In this document: positions 22,330-33,196 of the stretch, in pieces
Layout of the letters: every line of letters begins with the position of its first letter
How positions within the stretch are numbered: the first letter of the stretch is position 1
DNA from: Chaenocephalus aceratus
Lineage: Eukaryota > Chordata > Actinopteri > Perciformes > Channichthyidae
Assembly (NCBI GenBank): GCA_023974075.1
Contig: JAMFTG010000303.1
Location: forward strand, 1-64,000
Direction of reading: 5' to 3'
DNA: 64,000 nucleotides
Translations under genes and position numbers: made by a program
Notes under the pieces: generated by a model
Told to the model about the DNA's origin: nothing
Databases searched by the model: none
The model's input: the letters and a program-made list of their open reading frames with translations, nothing else

Positions 22330-23760
22330 TTCATGTTCACTGAGATGCTGCCTCTGTCTGTACGTGCTTCATCATATCTACATTAATGTTATATTAATGT
22401 TTCACCAGCTGGACTCAGGTCAGTTTCTCTTCTTGTTCACTGAGATGCTGTCTCTGTCTGTACGTGCTTCATCATATCTACATTAATGTTATGTTAATGT
22501 TTCACCAGCTGGACTCAGGTCAGTTTCTCCTCATGTTTCGTGTTCCTTGTGCTAATCTTAGTTTAATATCTCACTTATAAATGTTATTTTGAAGTCATAT
22601 GTATAAATGTTTCTTACATTATTGTTATATATTCATGTTAATGTTTAACGAGATGGATTCAGGTCAGTTTCTCCTCATGTTCACTGAGATGCTGTCTCTG
22701 TCTGTACGTGCTTCATCATATCTACATTAATGTTATATTAATATTTAAACAGGTGGATTCAGGTCCGTTTCTCCTCTTGTTCACTGAGATTATGTTTCTC
22801 TGTTTTCATGATTAATCATATTAACATTCTTTGAATTAATGTTATAACTATTAATGTTGTGTGTATGTATTAACATTAATGTTTAAACAGGTGGATTCAG
22901 GTCCGTTTCTCCTCATGTTTCGTGTTCACGGTAATAATCTTTCTGCCTTTTCCTGATTCATTATGAAACTAAATATGTACTTTATATTAATTCTGTATAA
23001 ATTGAAGTTAATGTTTAAACAGGTGGATTCAGGTCAGTTTCTCCTCATGTTTCGTGTTCCTTGTGCTAATCTTAGTTTAATATCTCACTTATAAATGTTA
23101 TTTTGAAGTCATATGTATAAATGTTTCTTACATTATTGTTATATATTCATGTTAATGTTTAACGAGGTGGATTCAGGTCAGTTTCTCCTCATGTTTACTG
23201 AGATTATGTTTCTCTGTTTTCATGACTAATCATATATTAACATTCTTTAAATTAATCTTATAACTATTAATGTTCTGTGTATGTATTAACACATTTGTTG
23301 AAACAGGTGGAGTCAGGTCTCTTTCTCACGTTTCTCACGTTTCGTGTTCACGTACATTCAATGGTTCACTGTGGTGATGCATAATGTTATGTATTAATAT
23401 TTTAACAGGTGGATTCAGGTCAGTTTCTCCTCATGTTTCGTGTTCCTTGTGATGATTGTTCTGCTGGTTTATGACTAATTTCACATATGTTAATGTCATG
23501 TTTCTAATTTTTCGTGTTCATTGCGATGATGCTTTTGCCTGTTTTTGATTCATGATAGATATTTATCATTGACCTCTACATTAATGTTAAAGCAGATATT
23601 TTAGTATCTGATTAATTAACTGTGAATTCATATTCTATGAATACACGTGTTAAATATGAATGTTAAATAAATGTGTGTTCTAAATATTCCAGTTTCCTTA
23701 TTACTACTGTATATGTCAATGTGATATAAACTAATGTGATATCCTTTATTTAGATGTCAA
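22330..23760 (+). repeat. 5' repeat array upstream of OR (copy 2)
   Basis: About nine to ten imperfect units carrying CAGGTGGATTCAGGTCAGTTTCTC variants, as in the other two arrays, with different unit order and number. It ends just before TTTATTTAGATGTCAACAG, a possible splice-acceptor region for the coding exon. Confidence 0.85.
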
Positions 23761-23824
23761 CAGGTTGGTTAGCTCTGTTGTTGTTGACCTGAGGTCACAG
23801 CGTGTTGTTTGGTGGGGTCTCCTC

Positions 23825-24772
23825 ATGACGTCAGCAGGGTTTAACGTGACCTCGTCCCTGACGCTGGTCGGTTTCTCCTCGATGTCTGGCCACAGCTCGC
23901 TCTTATTCTTCATGTTTTTGTTGCTGTACCTCTTCGTGTTGTTCAGTGACTCTCTGGTGATTTATATCATCTGTTCGCAGCGAGCTCTTCACCGGCCCAT
24001 GTTTGCCTTCGTGGCATCATTTCTGCTGAACTCTCTCACAGCCAGCACACTGGTTTATCCTAAACTTCTGTCTGATCTGTTGCTGTCCGGCGCCGGCTTG
24101 GTGCAGGTGTCCCGGACTTTGTGTCTGTGCCAGGGTTTCTTTGTTTCCTCTCTTGGTGGAGCTAGCTTCATGCTGTTGTCGGCCATGGCCTTTGACCGCT
24201 ACCTGTCCATCTGCCACCCGATGCACTACGCTGTGCTGGTAACTCCTGCCAAGGTGGTGCTGATGCTGCTTCTCTGCTGGATGCTGCCTGCTATTTTAGG
24301 GGGAGTCACAACGCTGCTGGTTAGCCGCTTACCGCTCTGCAGGGCGCAGCTCGACAGGGCCTACTGCGACATCAACAGCTATTTCACCCTGAGCTGCGGT
24401 GGTGCTGAAGCGCAGCTGAGTGGACTATACATTCTGCTGTTCACAGCCGTTATCGTATTCCTGCCTGGTGCCTTCATTCTCTTCTCCTACGCTAGGATCC
24501 TCTTCATCTGCCTGCGGCGCTCACGTAGCTTCAGCAGCAAAGCTCTACAAACCTGTCTTCCTCACCTGCTCGTCTTCTTTAACTATTCCATCAGCGTCTG
24601 CTTAGATGTGATGCTTCGCCGCCTGCAGAGCAACAGAGAATCTGACTCCACTCTCATCACCTCCATGCTGATTCTAGTACCTACTGTACTGAACCCTGTG
24701 GTGTACGGACTGAAGTTAAAGGAGGTGTTCACGCATGTGAAGAGGCTGCTGAGCTGCCGCAGAGACAGCTGA
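23825..24772 (+). CDS. Odorant receptor, complete (315 aa)
   Basis: Fish odorant receptor with all landmarks: MTSAGFNVTSS N-terminus with an NVT glycosylation site, HRPMFAFVASFL (TM2), MAFDRYLSICHPMHYAV (TM3 end), SYARILFICLRR, KALQTCLPHLLVFF (TM6) and PTVLNPVVYG (TM7, NPxxY-type intact). It should act in cilia of olfactory neurons, signalling through a G protein. I chose ATG 23825 because the N-terminus then matches the other two genes; the frame is open 60 bases further up but has no ATG there. It is the cleanest receptor in the window, with no indel or stop. Its flanks are shared with the other units, so the paralogues are recent. Confidence 0.95.
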   Translation: MTSAGFNVTSSLTLVGFSSMSGHSSLLFFMFLLLYLFVLFSDSLVIYIICSQRALHRPMFAFVASFLLNSLTASTLVYPKLLSDLLLSGAGLVQVSRTLCLCQGFFVSSLGGASFMLLSAMAFDRYLSICHPMHYAVLVTPAKVVLMLLLCWMLPAILGGVTTLLVSRLPLCRAQLDRAYCDINSYFTLSCGGAEAQLSGLYILLFTAVIVFLPGAFILFSYARILFICLRRSRSFSSKALQTCLPHLLVFFNYSISVCLDVMLRRLQSNRESDSTLITSMLILVPTVLNPVVYGLKLKEVFTHVKRLLSCRRDS

Positions 24773-25159
24773 TCCCAACACTGTTTGATTGCCCCACACA
24801 AACATCCATGTAGACAGAAGCATTTGCTGCACATCAGGGCAAACAGTGCGGCCCATATTCAGTTGATCACCACAATCATACCTGAGAGCGGGAAACATTT
24901 TCTAGGCCTCCTTCTCGGCTCCACGTCCCCATGGGCCATCCCCAAGAGGGTCCCGTCTCCGTCCTCCCCAAGAGGGTCCCGTCTCCGTCCTCACCAAGAG
25001 GGTTCCGTCTCCGTCCTCCCCAAGAGGGTCCTGTCAACTTCTATATCTGATCAAATATGAATAGGTGACATAAAAGAAAAGAACCAAAATGTATGAACAA
25101 ATACAAAAACTAGAAAATAGAAAGTATTCGAATACCGTCAATCCGTTCCGGTGCATTCC
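24773..25159 (+). other. OR 3' flank with short tandem repeat
   Basis: The conserved 3' flank; at about 24946-25030 it holds three to four copies of a 27-bp unit, CCAAGAGGGTCCCGTCTCC plus GTCCTCC. The number of these units differs between OR copies (one in 245-712, more in 55906-56379). Confidence 0.75.
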
Positions 25160-25350
25160 GGAGCTGTGGTATCTCTCTGAAACACCGTGGTGCAGCAGCC
25201 TCACTGAAGGAGCTGTGGTATCTCTCTCTGAAACACCGTGGAGCAGCAGCCTCACTGAAGGAGCTGTGGTATCTCTCTCTGAAACACCGTGGAGCAGCAG
25301 CCTCACTGAAGGAGCTGTGGTATCTCTGAAACACCGTGGAGCAGCAGCCT
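25160..25350. repeat. Minisatellite, copy 2 (short)
   Basis: About four units of the same 47-51 bp minisatellite as 713-1137, cut off mid-unit at CAGCAGCCT by unrelated sequence. Confidence 0.9.
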
Positions 25351-25977
25351 GGTTTATTTATTTATAGTGTCGTGGACAGTCCCCATCGATGAACAAAAAC
25401 TGTCACAAAAACAGTAAATGGTGCGGCTTTAGCCGACACGGCCAGATGGTAATAGACACTAGGGCTGTACAGTATTGAAAAAAACTGACATCGCGATTTC
25501 CCCCCCCTGCGGTATATATTGCGTTAAACCCCAAAGTCCCGGCGGGTACTTTACTTTTTTTTTCACGACAGTGTCTCATGGGATCGTAATATTTAAGAAC
25601 CTATTAATGTGTTATACCAGATTAACGGAAATAATCTTAGCTAACTGACGATACAAACCATTTTTACCAAAACAAAACACAAGTCTCATAAGAAGCATCG
25701 AAATGACCCCTTAGCGAAAAATGCTAACGCACTTTGTCACAGAACTCAAGATAAAAGTACCCTTATTACTTATCGTAGCTGCACTTACAAGATATCCGAT
25801 TAAAGCTGAGACTCCACAGATTATGTAGGTATATAGTATCATCACTGAGTGATCTGAACTCGGACAGGGGAAGCAAACACAGACATCACAACACGTACCT
25901 TTACGTAGCTTCTAGGGGAGATGTCTCACCGTAGCTGTCAATCTGATTAAAAGACGTGTTCAATGGCATTAAAACGA
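25351..25977. other. Spacer with a hAT-like end
   Basis: No coding frame. TAGGGCTGTACAGTATTGAAAA at 25464 resembles the terminus of fish hAT elements, but no partner end was found. Confidence 0.4.
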
Positions 25978-26362
25978 GAAAGAAAAAACTCGGCTGAATC
26001 GGTTAATCCATAGGTTTTTAACGTCTCTGTATAAAAAAATGATTTCATTTATAATCCATAATTCCATTTTTATGTAAAAATCGCAGAGCAAAAGTTAGCT
26101 GCTAATGGTAGCCACCAGAGTGGCTGCTGCTTCCAGTCTTGGCTATGCGGCAGTCCAGCGCAGTCCAACACACACACATTACCAAATAAGGAGTGAGTGT
26201 GACGCGTAGCCAAAACCGGAAGCTGCATACACTCTGGTGGCTACCATTAGCAGCTAACTGTTGTGCTCCGATTTTTACATAAAAATGGAATTATGGATTA
26301 TAAACAATTGCTTCAAAGCCACAGATACATTATCAACCGATTCAGCCTTCTTTCTGAGCGTC
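25978..26362. repeat. Foldback / long inverted repeat
   Basis: The left arm (about 25978-26145) and right arm (about 26208-26362) are imperfect reverse complements, sharing GGCTGAATCGGTT, ATAATCCATAATTCCATTTT and GCTAATGGTAGCCACCAGAG. The loop includes CACACACACATTACCAAATA, which recurs in reverse at 26397-26422, right where ERV-A inserted. Class unknown. Confidence 0.7.
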
Positions 26363-26422
26363 AGAGCCAATGGAATCGAGGGGAACTCCCACATAGTCCT
26401 TATTTGGTAATGTGTGTGTGTT

Positions 26423-26911
26423 TGTAGTGGAAATTTTTATTTTATTATCCTTTTCTTATTTCTTTCATATGCTTAAACCAAATGCTTCTCATTTCCTGAT
26501 ATATTCTTACTATTATTATATATCTCTGCTTCCTCTCCTTCAAGGCCAAAGAGCTGCTTTGGCTACTAAGAGACTCAGTCAGACACATCACGAACTTCCC
26601 TGCTCTGAGAACCGTTATGCTATCTACTCAAGGCCACTGGGTGTCTCATCAACAATCTGACTGTGTGAACCCAGATTGTTCTCTTTCCCACTCCTTTTCT
26701 ATATAACCTTTGTCTTTCCATTGATCTGCGCACTCTCACGCAGACTATCCTATACTCTGTGCGACTTGTGACATTATTATATTATTGTATGGTTTGTTTG
26801 AAGCTTCAAATAAATAACCAAAAGACAGCTTTGCTTGATTCACCATTTATTTGTTTTGATCATTTGACTTGTACTCTCAAGCGCTGTGTTGGGTCCTAGA
26901 TTTCCATAACA
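26423..26911 (+). repeat. ERV-A 5' LTR
   Basis: Begins TGTAGTGG and ends CATAACA. Contains a TATA box TATATAA (about 26700) and AATAAA (about 26809), giving a U3-R-U5 layout. No difference from the 3' LTR was seen by eye. Confidence 0.93.
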
Positions 26912-26913
26912 AA

Positions 26914-26931
26914 TGGCGTTGTCGGCAGGAT
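26914..26931 (+). promoter_or_regulatory. ERV-A primer-binding site (tRNA-Ser)
   Basis: TGGCGTTGTCGGCAGGAT starts two bases after the LTR. It fits the 3' end of tRNA-Ser (as I recall it) at 17 of 18 positions. Confidence 0.75.
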
Positions 26932-27216
26932 CTCTGTATGTTTGATCGGGGAAACCTCTACTCGCTGGTGGGTTGCTCCGGGATCTTTTGGTCTTCCTCT
27001 ACCTCAACGGAGAAAAAACCGTACGGGACGAGGGGACCAGCGTGAGGGGTGGAACCGATTGACTTCACGAGATCCAACGAACTCAAAGGGCTTTCAATAC
27101 TCGGTGAGATGTGCAAAGTCTAAATTGTTTAAAGTTAAACGTAATTAAAAATCACATGACATCTGGGAGAGGGACTGCTCGAAAACAGAGATATTTGGCA
27201 TATCTAGCATCGACGG

Positions 27217-28300
27217 ATGAAAAATAGTGTTTTTGGTGACACGGAGTGTTTTGGTGACACTTTAAAAGACTTTGCTATGGGGGCAAAGCAGGGGAGGGGG
27301 TATGTACAGCCTCCTGAGGGTCCGATAGTGGATGTCATGCGAGCAAAATATGGTGAAGAAAGTCTGTCTAAATTAAATATATGGACGGAAATGTTCGGAT
27401 TTCCTAAGGGAGGTTCTTTGAGTAAATTAAAAATCAAAACCTAAGGGATAAATTACAAAAGTGTGAAGATGGAATGAAGAAGAAGAGTACAATTAAAGTA
27501 AAAGACTTAGAGAAACTGGACACTCATAGAAAGTGTTTAAAATACTGGGAGGATGAAGCAGAGTGCCGTGAAAGAAGGCAATTGGCCGCGGAAATAAAAA
27601 AAAATACAGGCTGAGGATAAAAGTGCAAAGGAAGAGAAAAAGTGTTTTGTGTTTCCTCCTCAACATAAACTCCAGGCTCCCCTCTATTCTCTGTTTGCTG
27701 GGGTAATACTGGGGAGTAAAAAAAGGGCAGTTGGCCTTGGGCATTAAATAAAATATTAAGGTTGAAAATGAATGTGAAGAAAAGAAGGGGAAAATACATT
27801 ATTTCCAAAAGACATGTAAACCCCAGACATCTCTGTGTCCTTCCATTGCAGGCCTGAATGACCTCTCCTCGACTGGGTATCCCTTCCCTCCTCCGGCGTA
27901 CAACCCTGGCAATCTGGTTGGAACACCTCAACCACCTCCACTACAAGCCCCAGCCATGCAGTCAGCGTCAACTCCAAGCTCGACAACAGCGGGATAAACA
28001 AACCCGATGCCCTAGGAGACCAAGCAGGTGTTTGGGAAACAAACCTCAGTAATGCCTTTCTCAACGGACTCACAGACACAGCGCAAGCTAAACAAAATGC
28101 TGGCCGCTCACAATACCGAGGGAGAGGCAGAGGAGGTTTTCTGAGGCAGAGGACGAGAAGCAAGACCTTCATTTGACGAAAGATGTTTCAAGTGTTGAAC
28201 ATTGGATTATGGGACTGCTCACAGAACACTGGCAGAGTGGAGGCAGAGGGGGACAGCAAGGAAGGGGCCCAATCGAGCGAGACGGAAATTCAGCCAGCAG
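27217..28300 (+). pseudogene. ERV-A gag remnant
   Basis: The N-terminal frame (27217-27444) has the matrix-like block VMRAKYGEESLSKLNIW and FGFPKGGSLSKL. A second piece around 27816-27993 is proline-rich with YPFPPPAY, a PPxY-type late-domain motif that would recruit ESCRT factors for budding. A third (28085-28290) has an RG-rich stretch and one half of a zinc knuckle (CFKC) before the frame breaks. The capsid core is essentially missing between the second and third pieces. No working Gag can be made from this copy. Confidence 0.75.
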
Positions 28301-28437
28301 CATCTAACCAGGGAAGTGACACACACACACACACACACATCATACATGCTATTGAGAAATTAGAAGAATTAGAGGACATGTCTGTGGTTAAAAAGAATAC
28401 ATATTTGAAATATGACAGTGAATGTTTGCGTTAAGAA

Positions 28438-29760
28438 ATGTCCCACACATTTTTGGTTGATTCTGGGGCTACACATTCTGTGGTAAAAAAGGGTAGATTT
28501 GCCTGAATGCAAATTTAGTGATAGATTTATTCATGTGCTGGGTTTATGAAAAGGAGAAGTTTCTGTACCACTTCAGAGTGGAGATAACGGTGTTGACAGT
28601 AATCCATTTCCCACATCAGTAAAAAACAGTTATTTTATCATCTGTCTGCCCAATACATTTACTGGGCAGAGATCTGATTCTCCGGCTCGGCTTGGACCTC
28701 ATTTTTCCACAAATGAGGGTCTTAAAGTCCGACAGCCATCTCCTACGATGGTTCAAAAAAGTGTCATTTGATGATAAAGAACTGGTGAATGTGTATCAAT
28801 CGGCTGCTGACATATCCTGATTTTCAGGAGTTGTTGCGTTTGACTGGTCAACGTGGTTTTCCACCTGCTGTGTGGAAACTTCTCATTTTGCATTGTACTG
28901 CTAACGTGGTTGAAAGATCCGTGTAAATGCTATGATGAGAGTTTTACTGTTAGAATGTGTGAATGATGAGCTCATATTTAAAAATGTATTGGAATTCGCT
29001 GGGTAGCGCTATCTCTGTTAGACACACACACACACACAAAACACAACCAGCTGTGTCAAATCCCAGGAGCGGTCCACACATTTCACTAGCCAGGGGGCCA
29101 CTGATAGATGGAGGGATTTGGGTCCAATCGTTAAAGATTGGGAGTCAGTCACTGATTGGGCACCTACACACACAGAATATGTCATGTACTCTATGTCACG
29201 TGACGTGTATCAAATGAAAATGTGCACATTGCTGTTGGTTGAGGATAAGGTAATTCTCATGTCTCTGAGCTTCCTGCCGCGCTTTCAGATGTGCCATACT
29301 CACTCTGGGCAGCTCACAGATATGACGTAGGGTTAATGTCCACGTTCACGTACCGTACCCATTGAAACGTGAAGCTGTTGATGGCCAGTGTTTACCTCTC
29401 TGCTTAAACAAGGGGTCATTATTCCGTGTAACGATTCCAGTGTTTCCTGTCAAAAAGATCAGAGACAAACCTCCTGACGAGTGGAGATTTGTCCAGGATT
29501 TACGATGTAAATGCAGCTGTGCATGCACGCTCGTCCGGAATTCTTATCTGATTATTTCAAAAGTTCCAGCCTCTGCAACATATTTACTGCCATAGATGTC
29601 TCAAATGCATTTTTCAGTGTTCCGGTACACAAAGACAGTACATTTTTGTTCACATTTGAATATAATGGTAAACCTTACACATTCACACGTTTGTGTTAAG
29701 ACTAAATGTTAAAAAAGTCACTAAGCAACAGATGATGTCATTCTTGCGTATGTGTTCATA
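28438..29760 (+). pseudogene. ERV-A protease and reverse transcriptase N-terminal remnant
   Basis: The aspartic protease motif FLVDSGATHSVV is at about 28450-28485, and a GRDLI-type flap end (LLGRDLILRLGL) is near 28670-28705. RT follows, with SDVPYSLW-type and PPDEWRFVQDLR blocks (29280-29500) and IDVSNAFFSVPVHKDS (about 29592-29640), the RT motif A region. Stops and frame changes separate the blocks. After TFTRLC (stop 29697) only a trace resembling a later RT segment (VKKVTKQQMMSFLR, about 29710) remains. The YxDD active-site segment is absent. Confidence 0.82.
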
Positions 29761-31150
29761 ACACACGGCTGTTGTTATGCTTGCTGTGATGTTACCTTAG
29801 TCCGTTCTCTGCTTGTAATTATGCCGTTACAAGCTTCAAAGTTGTATTTATCATCTGAATTTGCCGAAACAAGTTTAATATTCTGAAAGCCAATACTTTG
29901 AAGATGTATAAGTGAGGTGTCTTGAGTAGTCAAAATTACCTACAAATCATTGTACACACGTGTACATATTATTCTATTTTTATGCAGCTCTGTGTGATTT
30001 TGTAGCTACAATTCAGACTAATACACTACCAGAAGTGGAATAAGTACTCAGATATTGTACTTGAGTAAAGGTAGAAGTACCAGAGTGTTACAGTAACAGT
30101 CCTGCATTCAAAATGTTCTTCAAGTAAAAGTAGAAAAGTATTATCAGAATATAGTGAAAGTAAAGACAGTGAAAGTAGTCGTTGTGCAGATTGGTCCATT
30201 TCAGAATAATATATATGATATGTTTTATAATGATTGATCATGAAAGTGTTCTCAAAGCTGGTGAAGGTGCAGCTAGTCTGAAGTACTTTGTAGACTGCAG
30301 GGTAGCTGGTGGATTTACTCCAGGTGGAACTAAAGTCTGATTTAACACTTGATTAGATTTCACATCATTCATCCACATCTGTGAAGTAACTAAAGGTATT
30401 AATACATGTAGTGAAGGAAAAGTACACCATGTACCTATGACTTATGTTCACTTCCAACCTAAAAGTACCTAAAAAATAGTAATCAATAATGTATTGAAAA
30501 GTTTATTTGCTGATTGGTTTTTATATCGGCTCAGCCAGGTTATATGGGAGGCCCAGTCTACGTACACTCTAACAACAAATGCCTTGGCTTAACAAAGAAA
30601 ATCAAGGCAATAGGTTGCATCGATGGTTATTGAGTTAAGACAACTTCTATTGAAATGTTGTTAAAGCAACAAAGTTATTTGGGTTAGGGGAGAAGGCTTT
30701 TCCTCTGCAATCAGAGGTGTTTTCAATTACCACTCACTTAATAATTGGTAGCATAAACACAAGTTTTTAAGTTGATTACTCCAAAAGTTCCAACTTGTTT
30801 TACCGTATTATTTAAATCTAATCTTAAATTGTATGTACTTAATTACCACATGTTGAACATGAACACATGTTTTTAAGTTGACAACTATTTATAAATTAAG
30901 TTGCTCCAAATAATATTGTATCAATAGGGTTTTTCTCTTAGCTTTTTCATGTTTTTGCCTTTAAAGAAAGAAATTAATTGATTCCACAACAAAAAAATAT
31001 TAGGCAATTCATTTTTTGCAGGTGCTTATTTGCAGGTGTTTATTTCAACACATGATGTTTCAAAAGGAGAGACTTCATTTAGTTTGAATATTGCCTGAAG
31101 ACGGTTGACGTAATTTCCATTGTGTGCACACCTAGACCGGACTTAAAGAC
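29706..31150. repeat. Foreign repeat block replacing the RT core
   Basis: About 29815-30090 is the reverse complement of 6800-6870 plus 5653-5880, a dispersed host repeat. The rest (30200-31130) is AT-rich with no frame. It lies where RT fingers, palm and thumb should be, so the element carries host repeat sequence in place of essential pol. Confidence 0.65.
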
Positions 31151-31167
31151 AGACAGGTTTTTATTGT

Positions 31168-31986
31168 TTGGACTTAAAAGACGTTCCTCTGACCAACGCT
31201 GACCTCATTTTGTATGTTGATGGGTCTGCCTCTCGCGACCAAGGGGGCACTAATTTATTTATTTATTTTTTTTGTTGTTGTTTTTTTTGTTGTTTTTTTT
31301 TTCCTGTTGTTTCAGATTCTGCTGTACTCCGTTCTGGACCGCTTCCATGTCACCTCTCAGCACAAGCAGCAGAGCTCATCGCACTAACTGAAGCCTGCAC
31401 GTTTGCAGAAGGCAAAACCGTGACTATTTACACTGACTCACGATATGCTTTCGGGGTAGTACACGATTTTGGGGCTATTTGGAAGTGTAGACAATTTCTT
31501 AAATCTGATGGCAAACCAGTACTTAACCATGCACTGGTTGCAGGCTTACTAGATGCCATTTTGCTCCCATCTGAGGTTGCAGTCTGTAAATGTGCCGCAC
31601 ACGCAAGCAGTACAGACCCAGTTTCCCTAGGAAATGCGTCTGCTGACTCAGCCGCAAAGGCAGCTGCCCTGATTCCTCTCGCACCTCACGCACACTCATT
31701 TGTTAAAATCCCTGTCTCCTCCTTTACTGACAAAATGTCATCACTGACTTCCATGCAGCAGCTTGCTACGCCAGTTGAGAAGGCTCAATGGAAGGCTGCT
31801 GGGGCTGTTTTTTGGGTTGGCCCAAATTCCAATCCATGTCTTCCCAGACATTTTTTCCCTCATTTCGCTAAGTTGACACATGGGTGGGATCATGTGTCAA
31901 AAGGGGGGATGTTAGAGTCTATCAATCAGGAGTGGTTCACAAGGGGGTTCACAGTAACAGCTCAAAAGCACTGTGAAGCATGCTAA
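31168..31986 (+). pseudogene. ERV-A RNase H and integrase N-terminal domain
   Basis: A 272-codon frame. The RNase H acidic residues are present: LYVDGSAS, AELIALTEA, YTDSRYAFG and NASADSAAK. After the first one, a T-rich insertion (31255-31308) encodes a run of Phe/Cys and replaces normal residues. The integrase HHCC zinc domain follows (THGWDHVSKGG and HCEAC), then a TAA stop at 31984. The open frame may be translated only as a fusion; alone it would not integrate DNA. Confidence 0.82.
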
Positions 31987-32001
31987 TCTGCATTATGCAT
32001 T

Positions 32002-32490
32002 ATGCAAAATTACAAACTAGCAAAATGCTGTGCAGACACAGGTCTGTCATGGACACAAGCTCTGCCCATTGTGCTGATGTACATGAGGATGCGGAAAAGA
32101 ACACGGAGTCAACTCAGCCCATTTGAAATCCTTTTTGGGGCTCCTCCACAGATTGGACTCAAGGCTCCAGGATGTCCTCTTCCCTCCACAACTTTGTGTG
32201 AGGATGCTATGTTGTCATATTGTGTTAACCTATCATCCACCTTAGCAGACATCCGACGTCAGGTAGCCGCAGCCTTGCCTACCCCTGCCACTGGTCCGCT
32301 TCACCGTCTCCAACCCGGCGACTTCGTGCTGGTCAAGGATTTCCGGAGAAAGAGCTGGAAATCCAATCGTTGGCAAGGTCCCTACCAGGTACTTCTCGTC
32401 ACCCAGACAGCGGTCAAGGTCGCCGAGAGAGCTACATGGGTCCACGCCAGCCACTGCAAGGTCGTGGTCACAGGAAAGGAGAAACGATAG
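32002..32490 (+). pseudogene. ERV-A integrase C-terminal part
   Basis: The 162-codon frame begins at the end of the integrase core (LSWTQALPIVLMYMRM, LSPFEILFGAPP) and has the MLV-type C-terminal domain (LQPGDFVLVKDF, WQGPYQVLLVTQTAVKV, WVHASHCK). The segment holding the first two catalytic Asp residues of the DDE triad is deleted between 31986 and 32002. The last Glu region is probably gone too. Confidence 0.82.
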
Positions 32491-32492
32491 AA

Positions 32493-32730
32493 ACAGATGA
32501 CAACAAGTGACGTGTCCAAGTCACAAACAGATGACAACAAGTGACGTGTCCAAGTCACAAACAGATGACAACAAGTGACATGTTCAAGTCACCAACAGAT
32601 GACAACAAGTGACGTGTTCAAGTCACCAACAGATGACAACAAGTGACGTGTCCGAGTCACCAACAGATGACAACAAGTGACGTGTCCTAGTCACCAACAG
32701 ATGACAACAAGTGACGTGTCCTAGTCACCA
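32493..32730. repeat. Seven-copy 34-bp tandem repeat between pol and env
   Basis: Starts at 32493, 32527, 32561 and so on every 34 bp. The unit is ACAGATGACAACAAGTGACG followed by TGTCCAAGTCACCA. Six of seven units hold TGACGTG, the core of CRE/UPR-type bZIP sites; the third has TGACATG. It is not a CRISPR array, since there are no spacers. Confidence 0.92.
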
Positions 32731-33196
32731 CCAGCACCACACTTGCACTACATGCACCAAAACACACTACACACAAGGTGTCACGAGCGAGTGCCAGCTG
32801 AGCGGTTCCATATGCTCTCTGGTTCCTCGTTTGTGTTATCAGTGTGCGAAGTCTGACGGTCCGTGTCACGAAATCGACCGAGAGAATACACTCACACACT
32901 CCATGGAACATTTCCCCCTCGTGATGAGGGCTCGCCTGGAGAGACGACAACGCAACCGTGAGCAATGTGAATGCTACTGGAGAGCCTGGACACTCATAGA
33001 ATGGTTCCTCTGCATACTTGCCATGATAGTTGTGTTAGGACTAGTCCTATATTTTATGTATCCATTTCAGCTCACAGCATGTCAGCCAAAATCGAGGTAT
33101 CTAAGAGGTACATGGGGAAAGCAGGGCGAACCACATTTATTTTATTTTGTTGTCTGTATGTATCCTGCGCCGACCCGTGTGGCACATTTTACATAG
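32711..33196 (+). CDS. ERV-A accessory or env-leader ORF with one TM segment
   Basis: A 161-codon frame opening in the last unit of the 34-bp array and overlapping env in another frame. The N-terminal half is Cys-rich (CTTC, CYQC, CHE). An internal Met (MEHFPLVMR, near 32901) precedes a basic stretch RARLERRQRNR, and then WFLCILAMIVVLGLVLYFM is a clear membrane span. A basic side followed by a single span suggests a type II protein or a long env leader. I recognise no family. It could be chance, but the hydrophobic block and length argue for a real product in the parental virus. Confidence 0.4.
   Translation: MTCPSHHQHHTCTTCTKTHYTQGVTSECQLSGSICSLVPRLCYQCAKSDGPCHEIDRENTLTHSMEHFPLVMRARLERRQRNREQCECYWRAWTLIEWFLCILAMIVVLGLVLYFMYPFQLTACQPKSRYLRGTWGKQGEPHLFYFVVCMYPAPTRVAHFT

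Noticed and set aside
23765..23824. N-terminal extension of the OR before ATG 23825
   Set aside because: The frame is open but has no ATG; the paralogue at 11078-12043 starts at the equivalent Met.
32493..32730. CRISPR-like array
   Set aside because: Units are directly tandem with no unique spacers, and the genome is a fish.
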